Assembly (NCBI GenBank): GCA_019119745.1
Contig: DWWI01000186.1
Location: forward strand, 1-12,081
Length of the DNA: 12,081 bases
Source of the DNA: Candidatus Mediterraneibacter gallistercoris
GTDB lineage: Bacteria; Bacillota_A; Clostridia; Lachnospirales; Lachnospiraceae
Reading direction: 5' to 3'
Shown: positions 1 to 6,028 of the stretch, in pieces
Layout of the letters: each line of letters starts with the position of its first letter
How positions within the stretch are numbered: the first letter of the stretch is position 1
The notes under the pieces: generated by a model
Seen by the model: the letters and a program-made list of their open reading frames with translations, nothing else
What the model was told of the DNA's origin: nothing
Database searches by the model: none
Program-made: the position numbers and the translations under genes

Positions 1-245
1 AAAGAAAGACTGCAAGACGAAAATTGCTTCATTGGCTGCTGATTTCGGTGTGTGTGGTTATAGTGGCAATTTTTGCAGTCTTAGGCATAATAAACAGCCC
101 TTATTTAGGTTGGAATTATAGTGATCCTGAAACTGCCGTTCTCGGTGTAGGTTTTCATGCATTTGAATGGCTGTTTGTCAGATTAGCACCAATAGTCTTT
201 ATCGGAGCAGTCGTTGGTGTTTTCCTGACACGTAAGAAAGTATAG
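1..245 (+). CDS. Small two-helix membrane protein, 5' end outside window
   Basis: Unrecognised small membrane protein. The frame is open to the left edge of the window, and the first visible residues are basic (RKTARRK), followed directly by a hydrophobic helix (LLISVCVVIVAIFAVLGII). This is what the N-terminus of a small integral membrane protein looks like, so the true start is probably just outside the window; a TTG at 24 is the only start-like codon early in the visible part and has no convincing ribosome site. After helix 1 comes a polar loop with the WNYSDPETAV segment, then a second helix (RLAPIVFIGAVVGVFL) and a basic RKKV tail, which suggests both ends are cytoplasmic. Stop TAG at 243-245. 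The protein is about 80 residues long if it starts close to the edge. No catalytic motif is visible. It lies upstream of a terminator, so it is probably transcribed separately from the regulator that follows. Confidence 0.6.
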   Translation, partial: RKTARRKLLHWLLISVCVVIVAIFAVLGIINSPYLGWNYSDPETAVLGVGFHAFEWLFVRLAPIVFIGAVVGVFLTRKKV

Positions 246-346
246 AACAGAGCTACTTTAGAAATAAGGTTTGTACTTATATGCTGACTTGGAAGAGAGT
301 ATAATTACACACGTAGTTCACATTACTATTTTAGGATTTTCTATTC

Positions 347-390
347 GGGGACGTAGTTATTTTGCTGCGTCTCCGATATTTTTGTCTTTT
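347..390 (+). terminator. Rho-independent terminator
   Basis: A ten-pair stem (347-356 with 365-374, including two G-T wobble pairs) closes an eight-base loop. It is followed at 377-390 by a T-rich run (ATATTTTTGTCTTTT). It lies about 100 nt after the stop of the small membrane protein gene and separates that unit from module 1. Confidence 0.8.
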
Positions 391-552
391 CCCATTCTGT
401 GATCCGTGTGACTACATGAAGGTAAGTGGGTAAAAGTTTCATCTATCAAATTATTATCTCAAAAGAAAATTCTCTCGACAGGAGAGTCAAGCAGTATAGT
501 TATTCAAGGAAGGGATCATGTTTCTCATTTTCTCCGGCCATATCTTCTTGTC

Positions 553-581
553 TTGCTAATCCCCGTGCAATTCTATATACT
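553..581 (+). promoter_or_regulatory. Sigma-A-like promoter for module 1 regulator/kinase
   Basis: TTGCTA (553-558) and TATACT (576-581) are separated by exactly 17 bases, with 4/6 and 5/6 matches to the housekeeping consensus. The expected transcription start is near 588, giving a short leader that includes the AGGAG ribosome site at 604-608 before the ATG at 616. No clear operator repeat overlaps it, which fits a basal promoter for a two-component pair. Prediction from sequence only. Confidence 0.6.
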
Positions 582-615
582 GATAAACAGAATCACAAAT
601 TTCAGGAGAACAGAT

Positions 616-1311
616 ATGAACGAAAACAGTATCCTTGTTATTGAGGACGATGATATTTTAAACTCCGGTCTGTGCTACAACCTCCAGCAGGCAGGGATGG
701 ATCCACACCCGGCATACCGACTCAGCGAGGGGAGAGAATTTTTAAAAGATAATGCCTGTGACTTGATTCTTCTTGATGTAAATATGCCGGATGGAAACGG
801 ATTTGATTTCGCGAGAGAACTTACGTCTGAATATTCTATCCCTTTTCTTTTTATCACCGCTCACAATCTGGAAGATGAAATTATAGAAGGCCTGCGCATC
901 GGCGCAGACGATTATATCACCAAGCCGTTCAGCCTCAGAGTAGTGATCGAGAAGGTAAAGACTGTCCTGAACCGGTATCCGGGCTCAAGAGCGCGGGACT
1001 GCATACACTGTGGCAGCCTGGATATCAGCTTGAATAACCGGACGGTCCGAAAAAACGGAGAACTTCTGTCACTTAAGCCTACTGAGTTCGAACTCCTTAC
1101 GCTCTTTCTGGAAAACCCTACCCGGCTTCTGACCAAAGATTTCCTTATGGAGAGAATCTGGGATTCCAAAGGAAACTTTGTAAATGATCACACGGTTTCC
1201 CTGAATGTAAGCCGGCTGAGAAGCAAAATCGCGGATGAAAATTGTGAATATATCAGGACGATTTACGGACTAGGTTATAAATGGATAGGAGATAAGGAGA
1301 AACGGATATGA
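616..1311 (+). CDS. OmpR/PhoB-family response regulator (module 1)
   Basis: Cytoplasmic DNA-binding response regulator of 231 residues, the usual OmpR-family length. The receiver domain (about 4-120) shows the acidic cluster EDDD (10-13), the phosphoacceptor Asp54 in LILLDVNMPDG, the switch Thr81 and the conserved Lys103 in TKPF. The C-terminal winged helix (about 130-226) has the recognition-helix region DHTVSLNVSRLRSKI and the terminal wing IRTIYGLGYKW. The ATG at 616 is preferred over an upstream TTG at 553 because AGGAG lies seven bases before it and the homologous module 2 regulator begins at the same place (MN-x-x-x-I-x-V-x-EDD). The stop overlaps the kinase start (ATGA), so the two are translationally coupled. 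By family logic it is phosphorylated by the kinase that follows and activates the downstream ABC transporter genes. The recognition helix differs from that of the second regulator, so its target sites probably differ too. Confidence 0.93.
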   Translation: MNENSILVIEDDDILNSGLCYNLQQAGMDPHPAYRLSEGREFLKDNACDLILLDVNMPDGNGFDFARELTSEYSIPFLFITAHNLEDEIIEGLRIGADDYITKPFSLRVVIEKVKTVLNRYPGSRARDCIHCGSLDISLNNRTVRKNGELLSLKPTEFELLTLFLENPTRLLTKDFLMERIWDSKGNFVNDHTVSLNVSRLRSKIADENCEYIRTIYGLGYKWIGDKEKRI

Positions 1312-2282
1312 AACTTTTGGTTCTGCTACTTGTGCAGTTTTGCATCTGCATCGCAATCTGGCTGTATTTCCGCAGGAAATTTATTTCATTTTCAGACACC
1401 GTATGTCAGAGCATGGAGCATATTCTGCATGGACAGCCGGTAAAGGAGCAGCTTAATAGAGAAACACTGACCTCCAAGATGGTCACAGAACTTGAGAAAG
1501 TGGAAGATATTGTCAGGTACAGGCTTACGGAAAACGAAAGAGAAAAGCAGGAGCTTCAGGAAATGATTTCGGAGATCACCCATCAGATTAAGACGCCTCT
1601 TTCCAATATCCGCATGTACTGCGAGATGCTAGGAGAGTATGCATCACCGGGCAGCAGGACATTATCTGCCGGGCAGGCTGTATCGGGTAGCAGGGGAACG
1701 ATCCTCCGGCAGACAGACAGCTCCCTGCTTAGGCAGTATAGCGCCACAGTAGGTGATCAACTGGACCGGCTTGATTTTCTGCTGAACGCACTTATCCGCT
1801 CTTCACGTCTGGAAACTTCTATGATCCGGCTGCAGCCTGAAAATAATAAAGTGCTCGATACCATTGCAATTGCTGTAAATAATGTGTTTCAGAAAGCAGA
1901 AGATAAAAAGATAGAGATCAGGGTCAGCTGTCGTTCCACGATCGAGGTATGCCACGATCCGAAATGGACTGCGGAGGCGATTGAAAATCTGCTGGATAAT
2001 GCTATCAAATACACATCCGAAAGCGGAAAAATCCAAATCAATGTCGTTTCAGGTGAAATGTATGTGGAAATACAGGTCAAAGATACGGGATGCGGCATTG
2101 CGGCTGATGAAGTCAATGAAATTTTCAAACGATTCTATCGTGGAAGAGCTGTATCCCGGGTTGAAGGGCTAGGTCTGGGGCTTTATCTTACTCAAAAGAT
2201 CATTACACTGCAGGGCGGCTTCCTCTCTGTGCGTTCTGAACCGGGGAAAGGAAGCTGTTTTTCCATCCATCTCAGGAGATAG
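1308..2282 (+). CDS. Sensor histidine kinase with a single N-terminal helix (module 1)
   Basis: Membrane-bound histidine kinase, 324 residues. One hydrophobic helix (about 3-21) is followed by RRK, a linker, then the HisKA hairpin with His92 in THQIKTPLSNIRM. The ATP-binding domain shows the N box (NLLDNAIKYT, 227-236), G1 box (DTGCGI, 259-264), F box (FKRFYRG) and G2 box (GLGLGLYL, 287-294). Start ATG 1308 is fixed by a stop in the same frame at 1293 and by AAGGAG at 1294-1299. There is no extracytoplasmic sensor domain, so sensing probably goes through a partner such as the transporter, as in Bce-type systems. Two oddities appear on comparison with the module 2 kinase: the first of the two usual helices is missing, and about 23 extra residues (roughly 112-134) sit between the two helices of the phosphorylation hairpin. 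All catalytic motifs are intact, so it should be active. Confidence 0.9.
   Translation: MKLLVLLLVQFCICIAIWLYFRRKFISFSDTVCQSMEHILHGQPVKEQLNRETLTSKMVTELEKVEDIVRYRLTENEREKQELQEMISEITHQIKTPLSNIRMYCEMLGEYASPGSRTLSAGQAVSGSRGTILRQTDSSLLRQYSATVGDQLDRLDFLLNALIRSSRLETSMIRLQPENNKVLDTIAIAVNNVFQKAEDKKIEIRVSCRSTIEVCHDPKWTAEAIENLLDNAIKYTSESGKIQINVVSGEMYVEIQVKDTGCGIAADEVNEIFKRFYRGRAVSRVEGLGLGLYLTQKIITLQGGFLSVRSEPGKGSCFSIHLRR
1644..1695 (+). repeat. Short imperfect repeats inside the kinase insertion
   Basis: CGGGCAGCAGG (1648-1658) recurs as CGGGTAGCAGG (1684-1694), exactly 36 nt or 12 codons later, with one mismatch. CCGGGCAG occurs at 1647-1654 and again at 1669-1676. The 36-nt pair is in frame and encodes PGSR and SGSR. 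The block coincides with the extra residues in the phosphorylation hairpin of this kinase, which suggests that the insertion grew by local duplication or slippage. Confidence 0.55.
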
Positions 2283-2304
2283 TTCTGTGCGGATATTCAA
2301 AAAA

Positions 2305-2320
2305 GTATCGAAACCGATAC
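2305..2320. promoter_or_regulatory. Inverted repeat, candidate operator before ATPase 1
   Basis: GTATCG-AAAC-CGATAC is a perfect six-base inverted repeat with a four-base centre, lying 22 nt after the kinase stop. There is no T run, so it is not a terminator. GATACA from its right half recurs at 2337-2342, 21 bp (two helical turns) downstream. Position and symmetry suit a binding site for the module 1 regulator in front of the transporter genes, but the assignment is inferred. Confidence 0.5.
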
Positions 2321-2333
2321 AATTACTTCCATA

Positions 2334-2368
2334 ATTGATACAGGATTGATCCTTTCATTTTCTATACT
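2334..2368 (+). promoter_or_regulatory. Candidate activator-dependent promoter for ATPase 1/permease 1
   Basis: TATACT at 2363-2368 is a good -10. The expected -35 position (2340-2345) reads ACAGGA and does not match the consensus, as is common for activated promoters. ATTGAT occurs at 2334-2339 and 2345-2350, 11 bp apart (about one helical turn), straddling that -35 position. Transcripts would start near 2375 and have a leader of about 110 nt. Confidence 0.4.
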
Positions 2369-2483
2369 TAATGTAAAGCAATGTTGATGAACAGTCGGGA
2401 CAAAGAAAAGCGGATTTCCCTTTTGTACATCATCATTGAGATAATCTGATTTCTTCCAATGGAGAAAAGAAAGGATAGTAAGC

Positions 2484-3158
2484 ATGAACATTTTAAGTAC
2501 AAACAGCCTGACAAAATACTATGGTTCCGGCCCGTCTCTTGTCAAGGCGCTTGACGGCGTCACTCTTGAGATTGAACAGGGCAGTTTTACCGCGATCGTG
2601 GGAACTTCCGGTTCCGGAAAGAGTACATTGCTTCATATGCTGGGTGGATTAGATACACCTACAAGCGGAAGTGTCTGCGTGGACGGGCAGGAATTGAGCA
2701 GTATGGAACCGAATGAACTCGCCATCTTCCGCAGGAGAAAGATCGGTTTCATCTTCCAGAACTATAACCTCATCCCCAGTCTGAGCGTGTATGATAACAT
2801 TGTTCTACCGGTAGAACTGGACGGCCGGACAGTGGATCAGCTCTATCTTAATGAAATCACGGATACTCTCGGACTTTCTGACAAGCTGAACCGGAAGCCT
2901 AACAAGCTCTCCGGGGGCCAGCAGCAGAGAGTCGCTATTGCCCGGGCCCTTGCGGCAAAACCCGCTATCATCCTTGCAGATGAGCCCACTGGAAACCCGG
3001 ACAGCCACACGAGCCAGGAAGTCGTAGGACTGCTGAAAGCAACGGGCAGGCAGTTCCATCAGACAATCGTAATGATCACCCATAATGATGAAATTGCCCA
3101 GACTGCGGATCGTGCAATCCGTATCGAGGACGGCAGGATAGCAGAAAGCAGGTGGTGA
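2484..3158 (+). CDS. ABC transporter ATPase, MacB/LolD-type (module 1)
   Basis: Cytoplasmic nucleotide-binding subunit of 224 residues that would drive the permease that follows. Seen in order: the A-loop region KYYG (11-14), Walker A GTSGSGKS (40-47), Q-loop Gln92 in FQNYNLIP, signature LSGGQ (142-146), Walker B IILADE (162-167) and H-loop His200 in ITHN. This motif set and length belong to the MacB/LolD/BceA branch. The start at 2484 has AAAGGA eight bases upstream. The D-loop region reads TGNPDS where the two sister ATPases here have TGNLD; one base (CTG to CCG) would account for the proline. The stop lies two bases before the chosen permease start, so the pair is co-translated. A 201-nt gap with a promoter-like site separates it from the kinase, so it may be induced independently of the two-component genes. 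Confidence 0.93.
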   Translation: MNILSTNSLTKYYGSGPSLVKALDGVTLEIEQGSFTAIVGTSGSGKSTLLHMLGGLDTPTSGSVCVDGQELSSMEPNELAIFRRRKIGFIFQNYNLIPSLSVYDNIVLPVELDGRTVDQLYLNEITDTLGLSDKLNRKPNKLSGGQQQRVAIARALAAKPAIILADEPTGNPDSHTSQEVVGLLKATGRQFHQTIVMITHNDEIAQTADRAIRIEDGRIAESRW

Positions 3159-3160
3159 GC

Positions 3161-5551
3161 ATGAAACTGGATAAGAATAATAATGGGAAGATCCTCTTCC
3201 GCATTGCAAAAAATAACCTGCTCTCCAGACCACTGGCGAGCATTCTCTCTCTGCTCTCAATCATTCTTGCCTCGACCCTTGTACTTACCGTTGCTCTTTA
3301 TTTGACCGGAACAGAAGAGGCAGAGCAGCGAATCCTTGACAATATGCAGCACGTCATGTACATGAACGTGACAGAGGAGCAGGTTTCAGAGATTGCCTCT
3401 GATGAAAAAACGGAAATGACTGTTCCTTACAAGCCCTGTGATACGGAGTTTGAGGTGGACGGTGTTCGTTTTAATCTTGTTTATTATGATAGTATCGAAG
3501 AAGGGATCCGGACGTATATTCTCTCGGAGGGGGATGCCCCAGAAAGATATAATGAGATTGTCGTGGATAAGGCGTTTATGTCCGCTCTCGGGAAAGAAGC
3601 ATCCATCGGAACCACACTTACATTAGACTTAAATGGCAGAACAGAGGACTTCATCATATGCGGATATACAGACGATCATTATTCTACACTGAATCACCCG
3701 GTCCGTGTGTCCAGAGCATTCGCGGATCAGAGCCCGGAAATGAAAGAAATTCCCTATACAGCACTTGTTCGGTTAAGTGGGGCTTCAGATATGCCTGTTT
3801 CCACCTTTACCACTGCGGTTTACCAGATTGCGTTGGACTACGGCGTGGAGCGTGCAGATGTGAATATAAACGGCAAGTTTGAAGAGTCTCTTCAGGATGG
3901 AAACACTTCCTTTTATGCGATCTTCTTTCTCTCGGCGGTGATAGCCTTAGCCTGCGGGATCGTCATTTACAGCATCTTCTACCTTTCTGTTACATCAAGG
4001 GTACAGCAGATTGGACAGTTTTTGACCATTGGCATGACCCAGAAACAGGTCAGAAAGATGATTCGTCGAGAGGGACTGCTGTTAAACCTGATTTCTATTC
4101 CGGTAAGTCTTTTGATGAGTGGAATTATTTCATTGATCCTGCTGCCTGACGGATGGGATGTGAGAAACTTCTGCCTGCTTGGGGCTGTATTCAGCATTCT
4201 GTCAATTGTTATTGTACAGATCTCAATCGGGAAACCTGCGTCCATCGCTTCGAAAGTTTCTCCGATCGAAGCGTCCAGGAGCAGTTTTTCCGGAGATGAA
4301 TCGACAGATGACAAGAAAGTCGGACACCATAGACTGACTCCTTTCCGTCTGGCGCTGATGTCTAATAGAAACAGCCGGAAAAAGTGGCGGTTTACCTCTG
4401 TCTCCCTTGCATTTGGGGGTATCCTGTTTATGGTCGCTGCTGTTTGGATAAGCGCGTGGGATGATGAGGCATATTCCAGGCAGAATTCATTCCAGGATAG
4501 CGAATACCACATTTCCTATCTGTATGACCACAGCTATCCGCGTACTTACGGAATTACGGATATGCAGCTTACTGATCATTTAAGCCAAGAATTGAGAGAA
4601 GAGATCGAAGCCATTCCCCATGTAAAGTCAGTCCATGTGGAACAGGAAGCCTTCGGAAATATCAGCTATCAGGGGGCCACCTTCCTGCAGAGTTTCAGTC
4701 CTCTGACTGCGGAATCAGAAGAATATTTTCAGCTGGATGCAAAAGGAAATAGCACGTATGAGTATATGGCAGAACATGATGCTATCCTGATCACAGACAA
4801 AGATTTTAGTGAAAACATCAACGGAATCACTTTTATTCCTGGTGAAAAGATCACGCTGAATTATTTTGACGGCAAAGAGCATACCGTCGAGTTGGAGATT
4901 GCCGCGGTATCCTCTGAGGGGGTTCGTACCAATACAGATCGTCCTACATTTTTTATGACCGATCAGACGATGAAGAAGCTGTGGGGGAATATGAATACTG
5001 CTTCTACATTTTATATAACTGCTGAAAACTATGAAGAGAACGGAGATGCAGTGGAGAATGCTATCCGAAACCTGACAGATCGGTATAGCGATCTCTCCCT
5101 CTGGACGCTGCGAGAGCAGAAAATCGAAGATTCCGCGGCGATTGCACAGCAAAAAGCGCAGATATATGGAATCTCTGTGTTCCTCATCCTGTTCGGTATA
5201 TTTAACCTGATCAATACTGTACTCAGCAGTATTGCCTCACGCAGAAAAGAGCTGTCCATGTTGGAGTCGGTGGGGATGCAGCAAAAGCAGATCGTATCCA
5301 TGCTCTTTTATGAGAACCTTCTGCATATGATCCCGAATATGCTTGTCACGCTCATTGCCGGCACGCTGGCCGGATATGGATTTATTTCCTTTATGCAGAA
5401 ATCAGCCGGATATCTCACTTTCCAATTCCCGGTGATCCCGGCGATTCTGTACTGTATTTGTCTGATCTTCCTGCCGTTGGTTGCGTCGGCTCTGTGCCTG
5501 AGAATGCAGAATAAAGTTTCGCTGGTGGATCGGATTAAATATACAGAATAG
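3161..5551 (+). CDS. FtsX-type ABC permease with two extracellular domains (module 1)
   Basis: Integral membrane subunit of 796 residues. Predicted helices by hydrophobicity lie at about 24-49, 251-277, 305-328, 336-357, 411-432, 666-690, 718-745 and 758-781. That gives two FtsX-like halves, each a helix, a large outside domain (about 50-250 and 433-665) and three more helices. Each half ends in the family-type tail (KVSPIEASR after helix 4, KVSLVDRIKYTE at the C-terminus). The cytoplasmic turn after helix 6 (SRRKELSMLESVGM) is typical of FtsX permeases. The start could be ATG 3161 or the GTG codons at 3152 and 3155; ATG 3161 is chosen for the AGGTGG five bases upstream. Together with ATPase 1 it probably senses or removes a peptide or lipid-like compound at the membrane surface, and may signal to the kinase. 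The substrate cannot be read from the sequence. Classical BceB has ten helices and one outside domain, so this is a related but different build. Confidence 0.88.
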   Translation: MKLDKNNNGKILFRIAKNNLLSRPLASILSLLSIILASTLVLTVALYLTGTEEAEQRILDNMQHVMYMNVTEEQVSEIASDEKTEMTVPYKPCDTEFEVDGVRFNLVYYDSIEEGIRTYILSEGDAPERYNEIVVDKAFMSALGKEASIGTTLTLDLNGRTEDFIICGYTDDHYSTLNHPVRVSRAFADQSPEMKEIPYTALVRLSGASDMPVSTFTTAVYQIALDYGVERADVNINGKFEESLQDGNTSFYAIFFLSAVIALACGIVIYSIFYLSVTSRVQQIGQFLTIGMTQKQVRKMIRREGLLLNLISIPVSLLMSGIISLILLPDGWDVRNFCLLGAVFSILSIVIVQISIGKPASIASKVSPIEASRSSFSGDESTDDKKVGHHRLTPFRLALMSNRNSRKKWRFTSVSLAFGGILFMVAAVWISAWDDEAYSRQNSFQDSEYHISYLYDHSYPRTYGITDMQLTDHLSQELREEIEAIPHVKSVHVEQEAFGNISYQGATFLQSFSPLTAESEEYFQLDAKGNSTYEYMAEHDAILITDKDFSENINGITFIPGEKITLNYFDGKEHTVELEIAAVSSEGVRTNTDRPTFFMTDQTMKKLWGNMNTASTFYITAENYEENGDAVENAIRNLTDRYSDLSLWTLREQKIEDSAAIAQQKAQIYGISVFLILFGIFNLINTVLSSIASRRKELSMLESVGMQQKQIVSMLFYENLLHMIPNMLVTLIAGTLAGYGFISFMQKSAGYLTFQFPVIPAILYCICLIFLPLVASALCLRMQNKVSLVDRIKYTE

Positions 5552-5700
5552 TTAGCTATGTACTGGTAAAAAGCTCCTGTTTTTTATGTATTTGGACTGT
5601 TGAAAGGTTGGTATATATGACCTACTTCGGTAATGGAGCCGGATAGACATTTCTATAATTTAAGTAATGAAAAAATCCAAAATGAGTAGACATTACTATG

Positions 5701-5749
5701 AGAAAACGTCGGAAACAGCCACTTGTTGGGTCTGTACCCGGCGTTTTCT
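5701..5749. terminator. Bidirectional terminator candidate
   Basis: A twelve-pair stem (5701-5712 with 5738-5749, one T-G wobble) closes a 25-base loop that can itself pair ACAG with CTGT. The 3' arm is T-rich on either strand (GCGTTTTCTTATTTC on plus, ACGTTTTCTCAT on minus). On plus it ends the permease 1 transcript, although 150 nt after its stop. On minus it starts only 24 nt after the stop of the possible decayed gene, so it may originally have served that gene. Confidence 0.6.
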
Positions 5750-5772
5750 TATTTCTAAAATATGATTTATAA

Positions 5773-5919
5773 TTACGCAACCCGGTGTTTGCAATAAGAT
5801 CGTATCGCCAAAACTGTAAATGCAGGAATTTCAATCACTGCTGAAATTAAAATAACATATGGAGTCCAAAAACTCATATCACCTACATATAGAAAGTTAA
5901 ATCCATACTCATAGGCTAT
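5773..5919 (-). pseudogene. Possible remnant of a minus-strand membrane protein gene
   Basis: Reading the minus strand, a frame open from an in-frame stop at 5920-5922 runs to TAA at 5773-5775. From the ATG at 5877 it gives 34 residues: MSFWTPY, a clear hydrophobic helix (VILISAVIEIPAFTVLAI) and a basic tail (RSYCKHRVA), a normal end for a small membrane protein. The open stretch before that ATG reads IAYEYGFNFLYVGD. The ribosome site (AGGTG only two bases before the ATG) is poor, so this looks more like the 3' end of a broken gene than an intact small gene. The adjacent terminator-like hairpin supports a former gene here. The protein family is not recognised, and a chance AT-rich frame cannot be ruled out. 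Confidence 0.3.
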
Positions 5920-5938
5920 TTAGATACCCTATTTTTTC

Positions 5939-5967
5939 TTGCCCTTTATTGCGAGGTAAAATATAAT
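5939..5967 (+). promoter_or_regulatory. Sigma-A-like promoter for module 2
   Basis: TTGCCC (5939-5944) and a perfect TATAAT (5962-5967) are spaced by 17 bases. The predicted start is near 5974, leaving a leader of about 55 nt. It is the only good promoter before the four tightly packed genes 6029-11041 and would drive all of them. Confidence 0.6.
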
Positions 5968-5983
5968 AAAAACATTGGCGTGT

Positions 5984-5994
5984 ATTCGTCGAAT
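5984..5994. promoter_or_regulatory. Small palindrome in module 2 leader
   Basis: ATTCG-T-CGAAT is a perfect five-base inverted repeat starting about ten bases after the predicted transcription start. The one-base centre is too short for an RNA loop, so if functional it would be a DNA-binding site. It does not resemble the repeats before ATPases 1 and 3. Chance is possible. Confidence 0.25.
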
Positions 5995-6028
5995 GCAGAA
6001 TGTTAAGGACAAAGGGAATGAGTGAAAG

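Larger units (their letters stand above)
246..615. other. Intergenic region before module 1
   Basis: This 370-nt gap has no convincing gene. It holds a rho-independent terminator (347-390), a sigma-A-like promoter (553-581) and the leader of the response regulator. A lone perfect TATAAT lies at 300-305, but its best-spaced -35 (TTATAT, 277-282) is poor. A five-base inverted repeat, CTCTC/GAGAG, lies at 472-486. Reading frames across 426-644 have no good ribosome site and run out of frame into the regulator, so they are taken as chance. Confidence 0.6.
5552..6028. other. Intergenic region between modules 1 and 2
   Basis: This 477-nt spacer has no plus-strand gene. It contains an AGTAATG/CATTACT inverted repeat (5663-5669 with 5691-5697, 21-base loop), a long terminator-like hairpin (5701-5749), a possible minus-strand protein fragment (5773-5919), the module 2 promoter (5939-5967) and a small palindrome in the leader (5984-5994). 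An AT-rich stretch at 5567-5585 does not form a convincing hairpin. Confidence 0.6.

Noticed and set aside
553..615. Upstream extension of regulator 1 from a TTG at 553
   Set aside because: It would add 21 residues with no homology to the sister regulator, overlaps the promoter, and the ATG at 616 has a good ribosome site.
426..644. A 72-codon frame starting with GTG before regulator 1
   Set aside because: No usable ribosome site, odd composition, and it overlaps the regulator start and the promoter.
2805..5301. Long minus-strand open frames opposite ATPase 1 and permease 1 (up to 177 codons)
   Set aside because: They are opposite well-supported genes, have no ribosome sites or recognisable domains, and their composition is that of a reverse-complement shadow.
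5567..5585. Terminator directly after permease 1 (AAAAAG then CTGTTTTTT)
   Set aside because: Pairing is almost only A-T with a bulge and a three-base loop, too weak to call.
5622..5834. A 70-codon minus-strand frame across the terminator
   Set aside because: It runs through the terminator hairpin, has no start signal, and reads a different frame from the hydrophobic fragment at 5773-5919.
5929..6028. Minus-strand stretch ending NVFIIFYLAIKGKKK upstream of the fragment at 5773-5919
   Set aside because: It looks like a membrane-protein end and is in the same frame, but the hydrophobic run comes straight from the AT-rich promoter sequence, so chance is the simpler reading.
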